Shown here one piece after another: positions 22,554 to 34,224 of a stretch of 64,000 nucleotides of DNA. Each line of letters begins with the position of its first letter. Within the stretch, counting starts at the first letter, position 1. The notes below the pieces were generated by a model, which saw nothing but the letters and a program-made list of their open reading frames with translations, searched no databases and was not told where the DNA came from. The stretch is from Microbacterium galbinum (GTDB lineage: Bacteria > Actinomycetota > Actinomycetes > Actinomycetales > Microbacteriaceae). The stretch is taken from contig NZ_CP078077.1 of NCBI RefSeq assembly GCF_023101185.1, positions 3,005,630 through 3,069,629 of the forward strand. Direction: 5' to 3'. Position numbers and translations under genes: made by a program.

Positions 22554-23747
22554 TCACAGGCCGGCGGCGCGGCGCAGCTCGTCGACCCGATCCGTGCGCT
22601 CCCACGTGAAGTCGGGCAGCTCTCGGCCGAAGTGACCGTAGGCAGCGGTCTGCGCGTAGATCGGGCGCAGCAGGTCGAGCTGTTCGATGATCGCCTGCGG
22701 TCGCAGATCGAAGACCTCGTTGATGGCCCGGGTGATGATCTCGTCGGAGACCTTGCCGGTGCCGAAGGTCTCGACGTAGAGGCCCACGGGGCGCGCGACG
22801 CCGATCGCGTAGGCGACCTGCACCTCGAGCCGGTCCGCCAGTCCGGCCGCGACCGCGTTCTTCGCGACCCAGCGGGTCGCGTACGCGCCCGAGCGATCGA
22901 CCTTGGACGGGTCCTTGCCGCTGAACGCTCCCCCGCCGTGGCGCGCAGCCCCGCCGTAGGTGTCGATGATGATCTTGCGTCCGGTCAGGCCGGCGTCGCC
23001 CTTGGGGCCGCCCGTGACGAACGGGCCCGCAGGGTTGATGTAATACGTGACGTCATCGAGATAGAGGCCCGTGGTCTCGAGCACCGGCGCGATCACGCGC
23101 TCGCGCACCAGGGACTTGAGCTCGTCCTGAGAGATGTCGGGGTGGTGCTGGGTCGACACGACGACCGCGTCGACGGTCTTCGGGGTGAAGCCGTCGTAGC
23201 CGAGCGTGACCTGCGTCTTGCCGTCGGGGCGGAGGAAGGGGAGCTCGCCGCTGCGGCGGACCTCGGTGAGGCGTTCGGCGATGCGATGCGCCGTCCACGC
23301 CGCCATGGGCATGAGCTGCGGCGTCTCGTTCGTCGCGAATCCGAACATGATGCCCTGATCGCCGGCTCCGAGCCCGTCGAGCGGGTCGACGGAGGAACCG
23401 TCGCGGTGCTCCTGCGCGTTGTCGACGCCGTGCGCGATGTCGGTGGACTGCTCGCCCACGGAGACGCTGACGCCGCAGGAGTCGCCGTCGAAGCCGGTCT
23501 CGCTGGAGGTGTAGCCGATGCCGTTGACCACCTGGCGGACGATCGTCGGGATGTCGACGTACGCCTCGGTACGGATCTCGCCGGCCACGTGCACGAGGCC
23601 GGTGGTGACGAGGGTCTCGACCGCGACGCGGGAGTCCTGGTCCTTCGAGAGCAGACCGTCGAGGATGCTGTCCGAGATCTGGTCGCAGATCTTGTCCGGG
23701 TGCCCTTCGGTGACGGACTCGGACGTGAACAGACGCAGGGCGCTCAT
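22554..23747 (-). CDS. metK: S-adenosylmethionine synthetase
   Basis: 397 aa, usual length. Makes SAM from methionine and ATP. Signatures: [16 protein letters not shown] near the N-terminus, [15 protein letters not shown] (about residue 125) and the [17 protein letters not shown]-loop-like motif (about residue 265). A ribosome binding site CTGGAG precedes the ATG. No SAM riboswitch is recognisable in the 91-bp gap upstream, which holds the rpoZ hairpin instead. Confidence 0.98.
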   Translation of the reverse strand: MSALRLFTSESVTEGHPDKICDQISDSILDGLLSKDQDSRVAVETLVTTGLVHVAGEIRTEAYVDIPTIVRQVVNGIGYTSSETGFDGDSCGVSVSVGEQSTDIAHGVDNAQEHRDGSSVDPLDGLGAGDQGIMFGFATNETPQLMPMAAWTAHRIAERLTEVRRSGELPFLRPDGKTQVTLGYDGFTPKTVDAVVVSTQHHPDISQDELKSLVRERVIAPVLETTGLYLDDVTYYINPAGPFVTGGPKGDAGLTGRKIIIDTYGGAARHGGGAFSGKDPSKVDRSGAYATRWVAKNAVAAGLADRLEVQVAYAIGVARPVGLYVETFGTGKVSDEIITRAINEVFDLRPQAIIEQLDLLRPIYAQTAAYGHFGRELPDFTWERTDRVDELRRAAGL

Positions 23748-23797
23748 CGGGGACTCCAGAACGGGATCGGAAGGGGAAGGGCTGATGAACCCATTCT

Positions 23798-23831
23798 GGC
23801 CCGCGCCACCGACAGAGCGGGTGCGCGGGCC
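23798..23831 (-). terminator. Hairpin terminator of rpoZ
   Basis: Arms 23798-23810 and 23820-23831 give a 12-bp stem with one bulged base and a 9-nt loop, eight bases after the rpoZ stop. No U tract follows. It separates gmk-rpoZ from metK and may allow partial read-through. Confidence 0.5.
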
Positions 23832-23838
23832 GCGAATA

Positions 23839-24096
23839 TCACTCTGCGTGACGCAGGCGGAGCTTGTCCTCGTTGATCTCGTGCAGCGCGATCGTGAGCG
23901 GCTTGTCCTCGACCGAGGAGTCGACGAGCGGGCCGACGTTGTCGAAGAGGTTGCCCTCGTGCAGATCGGAGTAGTAGTCGTTGATCTGACGTGCGCGCTT
24001 CGACGCGTAGATCACGAGCTCGTACTTCGAGTCGACGCGGTCGAGCAGGTTGTCGATGGGGGGATCGATGATGCCCTTGGTGTGGTGTCCGGCCAT
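23839..24096 (-). CDS. rpoZ: DNA-directed RNA polymerase omega subunit
   Basis: 85 aa. Binds and stabilises the beta-prime subunit of RNA polymerase. Conserved omega features: [30 protein letters not shown], seen in two parts, then [10 protein letters not shown]. Residues after the SKRARQI core include an acidic spacer ([15 protein letters not shown]) typical of actinobacteria. A strong AGGAGG ribosome binding site lies seven bases before the ATG. It follows gmk by 65 bp, the usual gmk-rpoZ pairing. Confidence 0.96.
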   Translation of the reverse strand: MAGHHTKGIIDPPIDNLLDRVDSKYELVIYASKRARQINDYYSDLHEGNLFDNVGPLVDSSVEDKPLTIALHEINEDKLRLRHAE

Positions 24097-24161
24097 GATG
24101 AGACCTCCTGATCAGGCGACGGGATCGTCGCGAAGACGGTGCGATGGGCGCGCGAGAGCAC

Positions 24162-25070
24162 TCAGCGCGCAGAGCTTGAAGACAATTCTACGACCTCGTC
24201 GGCCGCAGCGGCGACCGTCTCGTTCACGATGAGGTGGTCGAACTCGTTCTGCGCGGCCAGTTCGACCTTCGCGGTGCGCAGTCGGCGCGCCCGTTCCTCG
24301 GGGCCCTCGGTGCCTCGTCCGACCAGCCGCTGCACCAGTTCGTCCCAGCTCGGCGGCAGCAGGAAGATGAGCGTGGCCGACGGCTCGGCGGCCCGCACCT
24401 GGCGCGCGCCCTGCAGATCGATCTCGAGCAGCACCGTCCTGCCCTCGGCCAGTGCGGCGTCGATCGGCGCCCGCGGCGTGCCGTAGCGGGAGCGGTTGTG
24501 CACGACGGCGTACTCCAGGAGCTCACCCTCGGCGATGAGCCGATCGAACTCGGCGTCGTCGACGAAGTAGTAGTGCACCCCGTCGACCTCGCCCGGTCGC
24601 GGAGCCCTCGTCGTGGCCGAGACCGAGAGGTGGATCTCGGGGTGGTTCTCGCGGATGTGCGCCGCCACGGTGCCCTTGCCGACAGCCGTGGGGCCCGCGA
24701 GGACGAGCAGTCGGCTGCGTGCCCCGCGCGGCTCCGGAACCGGGAAGCGGCCGTCGAGCCACTCCGCGAGCGCGGCGCGCTGACGCACGCCCAGTCCGCC
24801 GAGGCGCTTCACCGGGGAGATCCGCAACTCGTCGAGGACGCGATCGCGCTTGCCCGCTCCGATCGCCGGGAGCGCCAGCAGGAAGTCGGTGATCCGCAAC
24901 GAACCCTCGACCGAGTCGGCATCCTCCGTCGCGCGCCGCAGCACCGCCTGCGGCGTCACCACGCGCGTGGTCAGATCGCGCTTGAGCGATGCGCGTGCAC
25001 GCCGGCGTTCGACCGCCTTGCGCGCCGCCGCGGCGCGGTCGACCTCGGGAACCACCCGGACATCAGACAT
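24162..25070 (-). CDS. gmk: Fusion of mIHF-like DNA-binding domain and guanylate kinase
   Basis: 302 aa, about 100 longer than a normal guanylate kinase. Residues about 11-108 match the actinobacterial integration host factor: [18 protein letters not shown], then [27 protein letters not shown] and [11 protein letters not shown], the mIHF helix and helix-two-turns-helix region. Residues about 118-302 are a complete Gmk: P-loop GPTAVGKGT (126-134), GMP-binding [17 protein letters not shown], and lid region [14 protein letters not shown]. In mycobacteria mihF and gmk are adjacent separate genes. The start overlaps pyrF by eight bases. The role of the DNA-binding part in the fusion is unknown. 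Confidence 0.93.
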   Translation of the reverse strand: MSDVRVVPEVDRAAAARKAVERRRARASLKRDLTTRVVTPQAVLRRATEDADSVEGSLRITDFLLALPAIGAGKRDRVLDELRISPVKRLGGLGVRQRAALAEWLDGRFPVPEPRGARSRLLVLAGPTAVGKGTVAAHIRENHPEIHLSVSATTRAPRPGEVDGVHYYFVDDAEFDRLIAEGELLEYAVVHNRSRYGTPRAPIDAALAEGRTVLLEIDLQGARQVRAAEPSATLIFLLPPSWDELVQRLVGRGTEGPEERARRLRTAKVELAAQNEFDHLIVNETVAAAADEVVELSSSSAR

Positions 25071-25904
25071 TCAGGGACTCCTCGTACTCTGCGACGCGCG
25101 CGGTCACGGCATCGGCCAATCCGTTCGGCCCGGCGGCGAGAACGCTCCGGCTCTCGCTCGCGATCACGCAGGGCGCCATGGTGCCGAAACGCGGGCGCAG
25201 ATCCTGCGGGGTCGCGCCCTGCGCTCCGAACCCCGGGGCGAGGATGGGCGCGGGTGGGGCGAACGCCGCGATCGCGGCATCCGTCCAGACCACGGTCGCG
25301 CCGATCACGAAGCCCGCGCTCCCCCACTCGCCGTCGGAGACGGCGGCGGCGTTGCGCGTGGACACCTCGTCGATCACCTGCGCGGAAACGGTCGAGCCGC
25401 CAGAACCCGTCGACGCCTGCAGCGACCGCGCCTCGGGGTTGCTGGTCGCCGCCAGGACGAACAGCCCCTTCCCGTGCGTGTGCGCCAGAGCGAGAGCGCC
25501 ATCGAGCGCCCCTACACCGAGGTACGGGTTCACCGTCAGCGCGTCGGCCTCGAGCGGCGAGCCCGGGGTCAGCCAGGCGGCCGCGTACGCATCCATGGTG
25601 CTGCCGATGTCGCCGCGCTTCGCATCGGCGATCACCAGCAGGCCCGCTCGCCGTGCAGCGGCCAGCACGTCCTCGAGGGCCGCGAAGCCCGCCGAACCGA
25701 AACGCTCGAAGAACGAGACCTGCGGCTTCACGAAGGCGACGCGCTCGGCGACGGCATCCACCGTGCGAAGACCGAACTCCCGCACACCTCGGGCGTCGTC
25801 GGCCAGACCCCACGACGCCAGCAGCGCCGCGTGCGGATCGATTCCGACACAGAGCGGGCCGCGCGCGAGGATCCCCGCGCGCGCCCGCTCACCGAAACCT
25901 GCAC

Positions 25905-25908
<4 letters not shown>
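25063..25908 (-). CDS. pyrF: Orotidine 5'-phosphate decarboxylase, type 2
   Basis: 281 aa. Final step of UMP synthesis. Type 2 (long) form, as in actinobacteria: substrate motif [11 protein letters not shown] near residue 20, catalytic [14 protein letters not shown] (about residue 96), phosphate-binding [14 protein letters not shown] near the C-terminus. The ATG overlaps the carB stop (ATGA), and the last codons overlap gmk. pyrD and pyrE are not in the window. Confidence 0.96.
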
Positions 25909-29191
<3,283 letters not shown>

Positions 29192-29192
<1 letters not shown>

Positions 29193-30337
29193 TACTTGGC
29201 GTCCTTCTGGCTGGCGATGACCAGGTCGCGGAACCGGTCGAAGAGGTAGTTGGCGTCGTGCGGTCCTGCCGCGGCCTCCGGGTGGTACTGCACCGAGAAG
29301 GCGGGGATGTCGAGAGCGCGGAGGCCCTCGACCACGTTGTCGTTGAGGCCGACGTGGCTGACCTCGACCTTGCCGTAGCCGTTCGGGCTGTCGAACGCGC
29401 CGTCGAGCGGAGCGTCGACCGCGAACCCGTGGTTGTGCGCGGTGATCTCGACGCGCCCGGTGGACTTGTCGAGCACGGGCTGGTTGATGCCTCGGTGTCC
29501 GAACGGCAGCTTGTAGGTGCCGAGGCCGAGCGCGCGCCCCAGCAGCTGGTTGCCGAAGCAGATGCCGAAGAACGGCAGGCCGTCGTCGAGCACGGCGCGC
29601 AGGAGCTCGACGTGGTCGCCGGATGCCGCGGGGTCACCCGGGCCGTTCGAGTAGAAGACGGCGACGGGGTCGATCGCGCGGATGTCGTCGATGGTCGACG
29701 TCTGCGGCATCACGTGCACCTCGAAACCGCGGGAGGCGAGGTTGTCGATCGTGGCCTGCTTCACCCCGAGGTCGAGGACGGCGAGGTTGCCGACCCGCTC
29801 CCCCAGCGCCGTCGTGATCGTGACGGCGTCGACCGAGACCTCGGCCGACAGGTTCTGACCCGCCATCTGCGGCGCTTCGCGCACGATGCGCACCTGCTCC
29901 TCGGCGTCGAGCGCGGCATCCGCTCCCGAGAAGATGCCGCCGCGCATGGAGCCGGCGGAACGGATGTGGCGCGTGATGGCGCGGGTGTCGATACCGCTGA
30001 TGCCCACGATCCCGTCCTGCACGAGGACGTCGTCGAGCGAGGCGTTCGCGCGCCAGTTCGAGACGACGCGCGAGGGGTCGCGCACGATGTAGCCGGCGAC
30101 CCAGATGCGGCGGGACTCGGGGTCCTCGTCGTTCATCCCCGTGTTACCGATGTGGGGTGCGGTCTGCAGCACGATCTGGCCGGCGTACGACGGGTCGGTG
30201 ATCGTCTCCTGGTAACCGGACATTCCGGTCGAGAAGACGACCTCGCCGAGGGCGGTGCCGCGCGCGCCGTAGGCGCGGCCGGTGTAACGGGTGCCGTCCT
30301 CGAGGACGAGCACGGCGGATTCGGGAAGAGCGGTCAT
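29192..30337 (-). CDS. carA: Carbamoyl-phosphate synthase small chain
   Basis: 381 aa. Glutaminase subunit that feeds ammonia to CarB. Class I amidotransferase: nucleophile Cys in [16 protein letters not shown] (about residue 248) and the His-Glu pair in [14 protein letters not shown] (about 352). The N-terminal CarA domain contains [18 protein letters not shown]. The ATG start overlaps the stop of the upstream PH-like protein by four bases. Confidence 0.98.
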
Positions 30338-30846
30338 TCTGTGGCTCCTGTGTCGTGAGCGGCGGGGATGAGCCGTCGCAGGTCGGAGATGAGGTTCTGG
30401 GGATCGCCGGTGGCGAGTCGCAGGTAGGAATCGACGACGGTGTGGTCGTCGGCCCGCCAGTCGATCCGCACGAGTCCGCCCGGCTCGACCACGCGGTCGA
30501 TGGTGACGGTCGCGCGGCCGATGTCGACCAAGCGGGAGGAGGCGAGGAACACGGTCGGTGCTCCGTCGAGGCAGAGCGCCACGCCGCGGTCCGTGATCGC
30601 GAGCTCACCGCGTGCGCGGTAGGCCAGCGGCGAGATCGCGAGGCGCTCGAGGGGCTGGTCGTGCTTCGTTGTCGAGACGTAGAGCACTTCATGACGCGAC
30701 GCGACCTCGGCGTGCTCGGGCACTCCCAGCGGAGCGACGATCGCCGAATCGCGTCGCTGCCGTCGTCGCCACGAGAGCAGCATCGTCAGCAGGACGAGGA
30801 GGGCGACGGCGATGGTGATCGCGATCGCGATGTCCCGTGCGCTCAT
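30334..30846 (-). CDS. PH-like membrane-anchored protein of the pyr operon
   Basis: 170 aa. One N-terminal membrane helix ([19 protein letters not shown], residues 6-24), a basic stop (RRRQRR), then a beta-rich domain resembling the actinobacterial PH-like family. The gene in the same place in Mycobacterium tuberculosis is Rv1382, between pyrC and carA. Function unknown. The position is conserved and translation is coupled on both sides (ATGA with pyrC and with carA). The open frame extends 360 bases upstream inside pyrC; the ATG at 30844-30846 is chosen because it directly precedes the helix. Confidence 0.8.
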   Translation of the reverse strand: MSARDIAIAITIAVALLVLLTMLLSWRRRQRRDSAIVAPLGVPEHAEVASRHEVLYVSTTKHDQPLERLAISPLAYRARGELAITDRGVALCLDGAPTVFLASSRLVDIGRATVTIDRVVEPGGLVRIDWRADDHTVVDSYLRLATGDPQNLISDLRRLIPAAHDTGATE

Positions 30847-32147
30847 GCGTTCAGGCCCTCGACCAGCGAGCCGGCGTCGACCGTCAGCCGTCCACCGTGC
30901 ACCGTGTACTCCACCCGACCGGGCAGGGCCCGACCGAGGTAGGGAGAGTTGGTGCTGCGCCCGTGCAGGTCCCCCTCGCTGAAGACGCCCTCGACCGAGG
31001 CGTCGTAGAGCGCGAGCTGCGCGGGCTGCCCGGCGAGGAGCGGTGTGCCGTGACCGGTGAGACGACCGATCCTGGCGGGGGTCGCGCTCATCACCCGAGC
31101 GACGTCTTCCCAGCCGAGCAGTCCGGTCTGCACCATCGACTGGTGCACGACGCGCAGGGCGCTCTCGAGCCCCACCATGCCGTTCGCGGCGGCCTGCCAT
31201 TCGCACGCCTTCGCCTCGCTCGGGTGCGGCGCGTGATCGGTGGCCACGATGTCGATCGTGCCGTCCGCGAGGCCCTCGCGCACGGCGAGCACGTCCTCCT
31301 CGCGGCGCAGCGGCGGGTTGACCTTGTAGCGGGCGTCGTATCCTCGCACGAGCTCGTCGGTGAGGAGCAGGTGGTGCGGGGTGACCTCGGCGGTCACCGC
31401 GATCCCGCGCTTCTTGGCCCAGCGGATGATGTCCACCGACCCGGCGGTCGACAGATGGCAGACGTGCAGGCGCGACCCGACGTGCTCGGCGAGCAGCACG
31501 TCGCGCGCGATGATCGACTCCTCCGCGACCGCGGGCCAGCCCGTGAGCCCGAGCTCCGCCGAGACGGTGCCCTCGTTCATCTGGGCGCCCTCGGTGAGGC
31601 GCGGATCCTGTGCGTGCTGGGCGATGACGCCGTCGAAGGACTTCACGTACTCGAGGGCGCGCCGCATGATCAGCGGATCGAAGACGCAGAAGCCGTCGTC
31701 GCTGAAGACGCGCACCCGGGCGCGCGAGGAGGCCATCGCGCCGAGCTCGGCCAACCGCTCGCCCTTCTGCCCGACGGTGACCGCGCCGATCGGCTGCACG
31801 GTGGCGTAGCCGGCGGCCTCGCCCAGGGCGAGTTCCTGCTCGACGACGCCGGCGGTGTCGGCGACCGGCGAGGTGTTCGGCATCGCGAAGACGGCCGTGA
31901 ACCCGCCGGATGCCGCGGCCCGCGTGCCGGTGAGGATGGTCTCGGATGCCTCGTAGCCGGGCTCCCGCAGGTGGGTGTGGAGGTCGACCAGGCCCGGCAG
32001 TGCGACCAGGCCCTCGGCGTCGATGACTCGAGCGCCGGCGCGGCTGAGACCGCTGCCGATCTCGGCGATCAGGCCGTCCTCGATGATGATGTCGGCACTG
32101 TCCGTGCCGAGCAGCTTCGCACCGGTGATGACGAGGGTCTCGCTCAC
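30843..32147 (-). CDS. pyrC: Dihydroorotase
   Basis: 434 aa, amidohydrolase-fold class I dihydroorotase. Metal-binding motif [11 protein letters not shown] at about residue 55, later metal histidines in [13 protein letters not shown] and the catalytic Asp in [10 protein letters not shown]. Cyclises N-carbamoyl-L-aspartate to dihydroorotate, third step of UMP synthesis. The length and HxH-L-R-E-P motif place it with the PyrB-associated actinobacterial type. Overlaps pyrB upstream and the PH-like gene downstream by ATGA junctions. Confidence 0.96.
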   Translation of the reverse strand: MSETLVITGAKLLGTDSADIIIEDGLIAEIGSGLSRAGARVIDAEGLVALPGLVDLHTHLREPGYEASETILTGTRAAASGGFTAVFAMPNTSPVADTAGVVEQELALGEAAGYATVQPIGAVTVGQKGERLAELGAMASSRARVRVFSDDGFCVFDPLIMRRALEYVKSFDGVIAQHAQDPRLTEGAQMNEGTVSAELGLTGWPAVAEESIIARDVLLAEHVGSRLHVCHLSTAGSVDIIRWAKKRGIAVTAEVTPHHLLLTDELVRGYDARYKVNPPLRREEDVLAVREGLADGTIDIVATDHAPHPSEAKACEWQAAANGMVGLESALRVVHQSMVQTGLLGWEDVARVMSATPARIGRLTGHGTPLLAGQPAQLALYDASVEGVFSEGDLHGRSTNSPYLGRALPGRVEYTVHGGRLTVDAGSLVEGLNA

Positions 32148-33109
32148 AGGTCTCCCCCTCGTTCGTCGTCTCGTTCCCCTGCCAGCAGCAGGTACAGCAC
32201 CGCCATGCGCACGGATACTCCGTTGGTGACCTGCTCCAGCACCGTGGAGCGAGGCGAATCGGCCGCTTCGGAGGAGATCTCCAGTCCGCGGTTCATCGGT
32301 CCGGGGTGCATCACAATGCTACCGTCCGGAAGACCGGCCACACGCCGTGCGTCGAGTCCCCAGCGCCGTGAATACTCCCGCTCAGTGGGGAAATACGCGG
32401 CATTCATCCGTTCGAGCTGGATCCGCAGCATCATGACCGCGTCCGGTTCGCCGGCCAGCGCCTCGTCGAGGTCGTAGACCACGCGGATCGGCCACAGCGA
32501 TACGTTCTGCGGCACGAGCGTCGGCGGCGCGACGACGGTGACGTCGGCGCCGAGGGTCGTGAGCAGCCAGACGTTCGAGCGCGCGACCCGGGAGTGCAGC
32601 ACGTCGCCGACGATCACCACACGCACGCCGGAGAGGTCGCGGCCTCGGCTGTCGGCACCGAACCGCCGCTTGCGGATCGTGAACGCGTCGAGCAGCGCCT
32701 GAGTGGGGTGCTCGTGCGTTCCATCGCCGGCGTTGACGACACCGGCGGAGATCCATCCGCTCGTCGCCAGCGTCTGCGGGGCGCCGGAGCCGGGGTGGCG
32801 GATGACGACCGCGTCGGCGCCGATCGCCTCGAGGGTCTGGGCCGTGTCCTTGAGGCTCTCGCCCTTCGACACGCTGGAGCCCTTGGCGGCGAAGTTGATG
32901 ACATCGGCCGAGAGGCGCTTGGCGGCGGCCTCGAACGAGATGCGCGTCCGCGTCGAGTCCTCGAAGAAGAGGTTCACGACGGTCTTGCCCCGCAGGGTCG
33001 GGAGCTTCTTGACCTCGCGGGACTGCGTGTCGGACATGTCCTCGGCGACGTCGAGGATGCGAAGGGCGGTGGCGCGATCGAGGGTGCGGGTATCCAGGAG
33101 GTGCCTCAT
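32144..33109 (-). CDS. pyrB: Aspartate carbamoyltransferase catalytic subunit
   Basis: 321 aa. Condenses carbamoyl phosphate with aspartate. Carbamoyl-phosphate-binding loop [13 protein letters not shown] (about 49-61), the 80s loop region [14 protein letters not shown], and [12 protein letters not shown] are present. No PyrI regulatory subunit gene is nearby, as usual for actinobacteria, so control is probably through PyrR. Overlaps pyrR (ATGA) and pyrC (ATGA). Confidence 0.97.
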   Translation of the reverse strand: MRHLLDTRTLDRATALRILDVAEDMSDTQSREVKKLPTLRGKTVVNLFFEDSTRTRISFEAAAKRLSADVINFAAKGSSVSKGESLKDTAQTLEAIGADAVVIRHPGSGAPQTLATSGWISAGVVNAGDGTHEHPTQALLDAFTIRKRRFGADSRGRDLSGVRVVIVGDVLHSRVARSNVWLLTTLGADVTVVAPPTLVPQNVSLWPIRVVYDLDEALAGEPDAVMMLRIQLERMNAAYFPTEREYSRRWGLDARRVAGLPDGSIVMHPGPMNRGLEISSEAADSPRSTVLEQVTNGVSVRMAVLYLLLAGERDDERGGDL

Positions 33110-33636
33110 TCGCCGATCGTCACCTCCTCGGCCCCGTCGTTCTCGACGAGACGCACGTTGACGCGCTCGGTGCGCGCGGAGGGGATGTTCTTGCCGACGA
33201 AGTCGGGGCGGATCGGCAGCTCGCGGTGGCCGCGGTCGACCAGGATCGCCAGTCGCACGACGGACGGGCGGCCGATCGACTGGATCGCGTCGAGCGCGGC
33301 ACGGATGCTCCGCCCGGAGAAGAGCACGTCGTCGACGAGCACGACCGTGCGCCCCTCGATACCGCCGGCGGGGATCTCGGTCGGACGCGGGGAACGCGTC
33401 GGATGCTTCGCCAGATCGTCGCGGAAGAGCGTGACGTCGAGCGCGCCCACCGGAACGGGACGCTGAGCGATGTCGCTGATCAGAGCGCCGAGGCGATGGG
33501 CGAGCGTCACTCCGCGGGTCGGGATACCCAGCAGGACGAGGTCATCGGCCCCTCGATTCGATTCGAGGATCTCGTGCGCGATACGGGTCAGAGCCCGCGA
33601 GATATCGGCTTCGTGCAAGACGGTGCGTGCACTCAT
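33106..33636 (-). CDS. pyrR: Bifunctional pyr operon regulator / uracil phosphoribosyltransferase
   Basis: 176 aa. UMP-responsive RNA-binding regulator with a PRPP-binding site: [21 protein letters not shown] is the PRTase motif, seen in two parts, and [14 protein letters not shown] is the hood. The open frame starts eight codons earlier, but the ATG at 33634-33636 has the ribosome binding site GAAGGGAG and precedes the conserved [22 protein letters not shown] segment. It is the first gene of pyrR-pyrB-pyrC-PH-carA-carB-pyrF. A PyrR-binding-like hairpin covers its ribosome binding site. Confidence 0.96.
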   Translation of the reverse strand: MSARTVLHEADISRALTRIAHEILESNRGADDLVLLGIPTRGVTLAHRLGALISDIAQRPVPVGALDVTLFRDDLAKHPTRSPRPTEIPAGGIEGRTVVLVDDVLFSGRSIRAALDAIQSIGRPSVVRLAILVDRGHRELPIRPDFVGKNIPSARTERVNVRLVENDGAEEVTIGE

Positions 33637-33644
33637 CAGCCGCT

Positions 33645-33676
33645 CCCTTCTCCGCCTCACAGGACGGTGTTAAAGG
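33645..33676 (-). promoter_or_regulatory. Predicted PyrR-binding hairpin over the pyrR ribosome binding site
   Basis: The leader RNA (minus strand) contains CGUCCUGUGAGGCG at 33653-33666. It matches the known PyrR loop consensus ARUCCNGNGAGGYU at every fixed position except the two ends. It sits in CCG…CGG pairing, and a lower stem CCUU (33673-33676) can pair with AAGG (33646-33649) of the AAGGGAG ribosome binding site. In Mycobacterium smegmatis PyrR acts by translational repression; the same is inferred here. Confidence 0.6.
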
Positions 33677-33690
33677 TTGCTTTCCTCACC

Positions 33691-33696
33691 AGTCTA
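33691..33696 (-). promoter_or_regulatory. Possible -10 box of the pyr operon
   Basis: Minus strand TAGACT, 55 bases before the pyrR ATG. Transcription from here would include the whole PyrR-binding hairpin in the leader. No good -35. Confidence 0.4.
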
Positions 33697-33704
33697 GCGG
33701 GGTG

Positions 33705-34220
33705 TCAGCGCCAGCCGAGCACGTCGCGGGCCCTCGCGTCCGAAGCGGGGCATTCATCCTCTGGTGCGGAGCGGAGGCGCTCGTGTGAAAGCATCGCCGA
33801 CTCGGCACCGGCCGCAGAGGTGATCGCCGCGAGCGCGGCTGCGATGGGAGCCGCCGCCGTCTCGACGATTGCGGGAGTGCTCTCCGGGGCGGCGTGCGGA
33901 TAGACGACGAGCTCGGCTATCCCGTTCGACACGCGCCGTGCCGTCGCGATGATGACGACCTGCGGCGTGTCGGACCGAGACGATTCCTCCCGGCGTCCGG
34001 CCAGGAAGCTCGCCAGGCGACTCCGCCGGTGCGCAGCCGCCCCTCGTCCGCTCGCTTCGAGGGCGACCGCGATCCATCCCGCCTCGTCGGCGGTATCGGC
34101 GAACGCGGACTCTCGCACAGCGAAACCCTGCTCGGCGAAGAAGTCCGTTGCGATGCGCAGGAGTCGATCGGTCGTCGAACGCACCACCCACCGCGCGCCC
34201 TCGAGGGCCGGGAGCGTCAC
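33705..34220 (-). CDS. Hypothetical protein, co-operonic with the MBL-Rieske gene
   Basis: 171 aa, not recognised. It looks like a small soluble alpha/beta protein: strands VVIIATARR and AELVVYPH, an Ala-rich helix in the last third (AAPIAAALAAITSAAGA), and a single Cys near the C-terminus. No signal peptide or membrane segment. The GTG start is four bases after the stop of the MBL-Rieske gene, so it is probably co-translated. The stop is nine bases beyond the pyr -10 box. A function tied to the Rieske protein is possible but unproven. Confidence 0.7.
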   Translation of the reverse strand: MTLPALEGARWVVRSTTDRLLRIATDFFAEQGFAVRESAFADTADEAGWIAVALEASGRGAAAHRRSRLASFLAGRREESSRSDTPQVVIIATARRVSNGIAELVVYPHAAPESTPAIVETAAAPIAAALAAITSAAGAESAMLSHERLRSAPEDECPASDARARDVLGWR

Positions 34221-34224
34221 GCGG

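Noticed and set aside
23748..23838. SAM riboswitch upstream of metK
   Set aside because: The gap holds a simple rpoZ hairpin and no SAM-I, SAM-II or SAM-IV-like conserved core.
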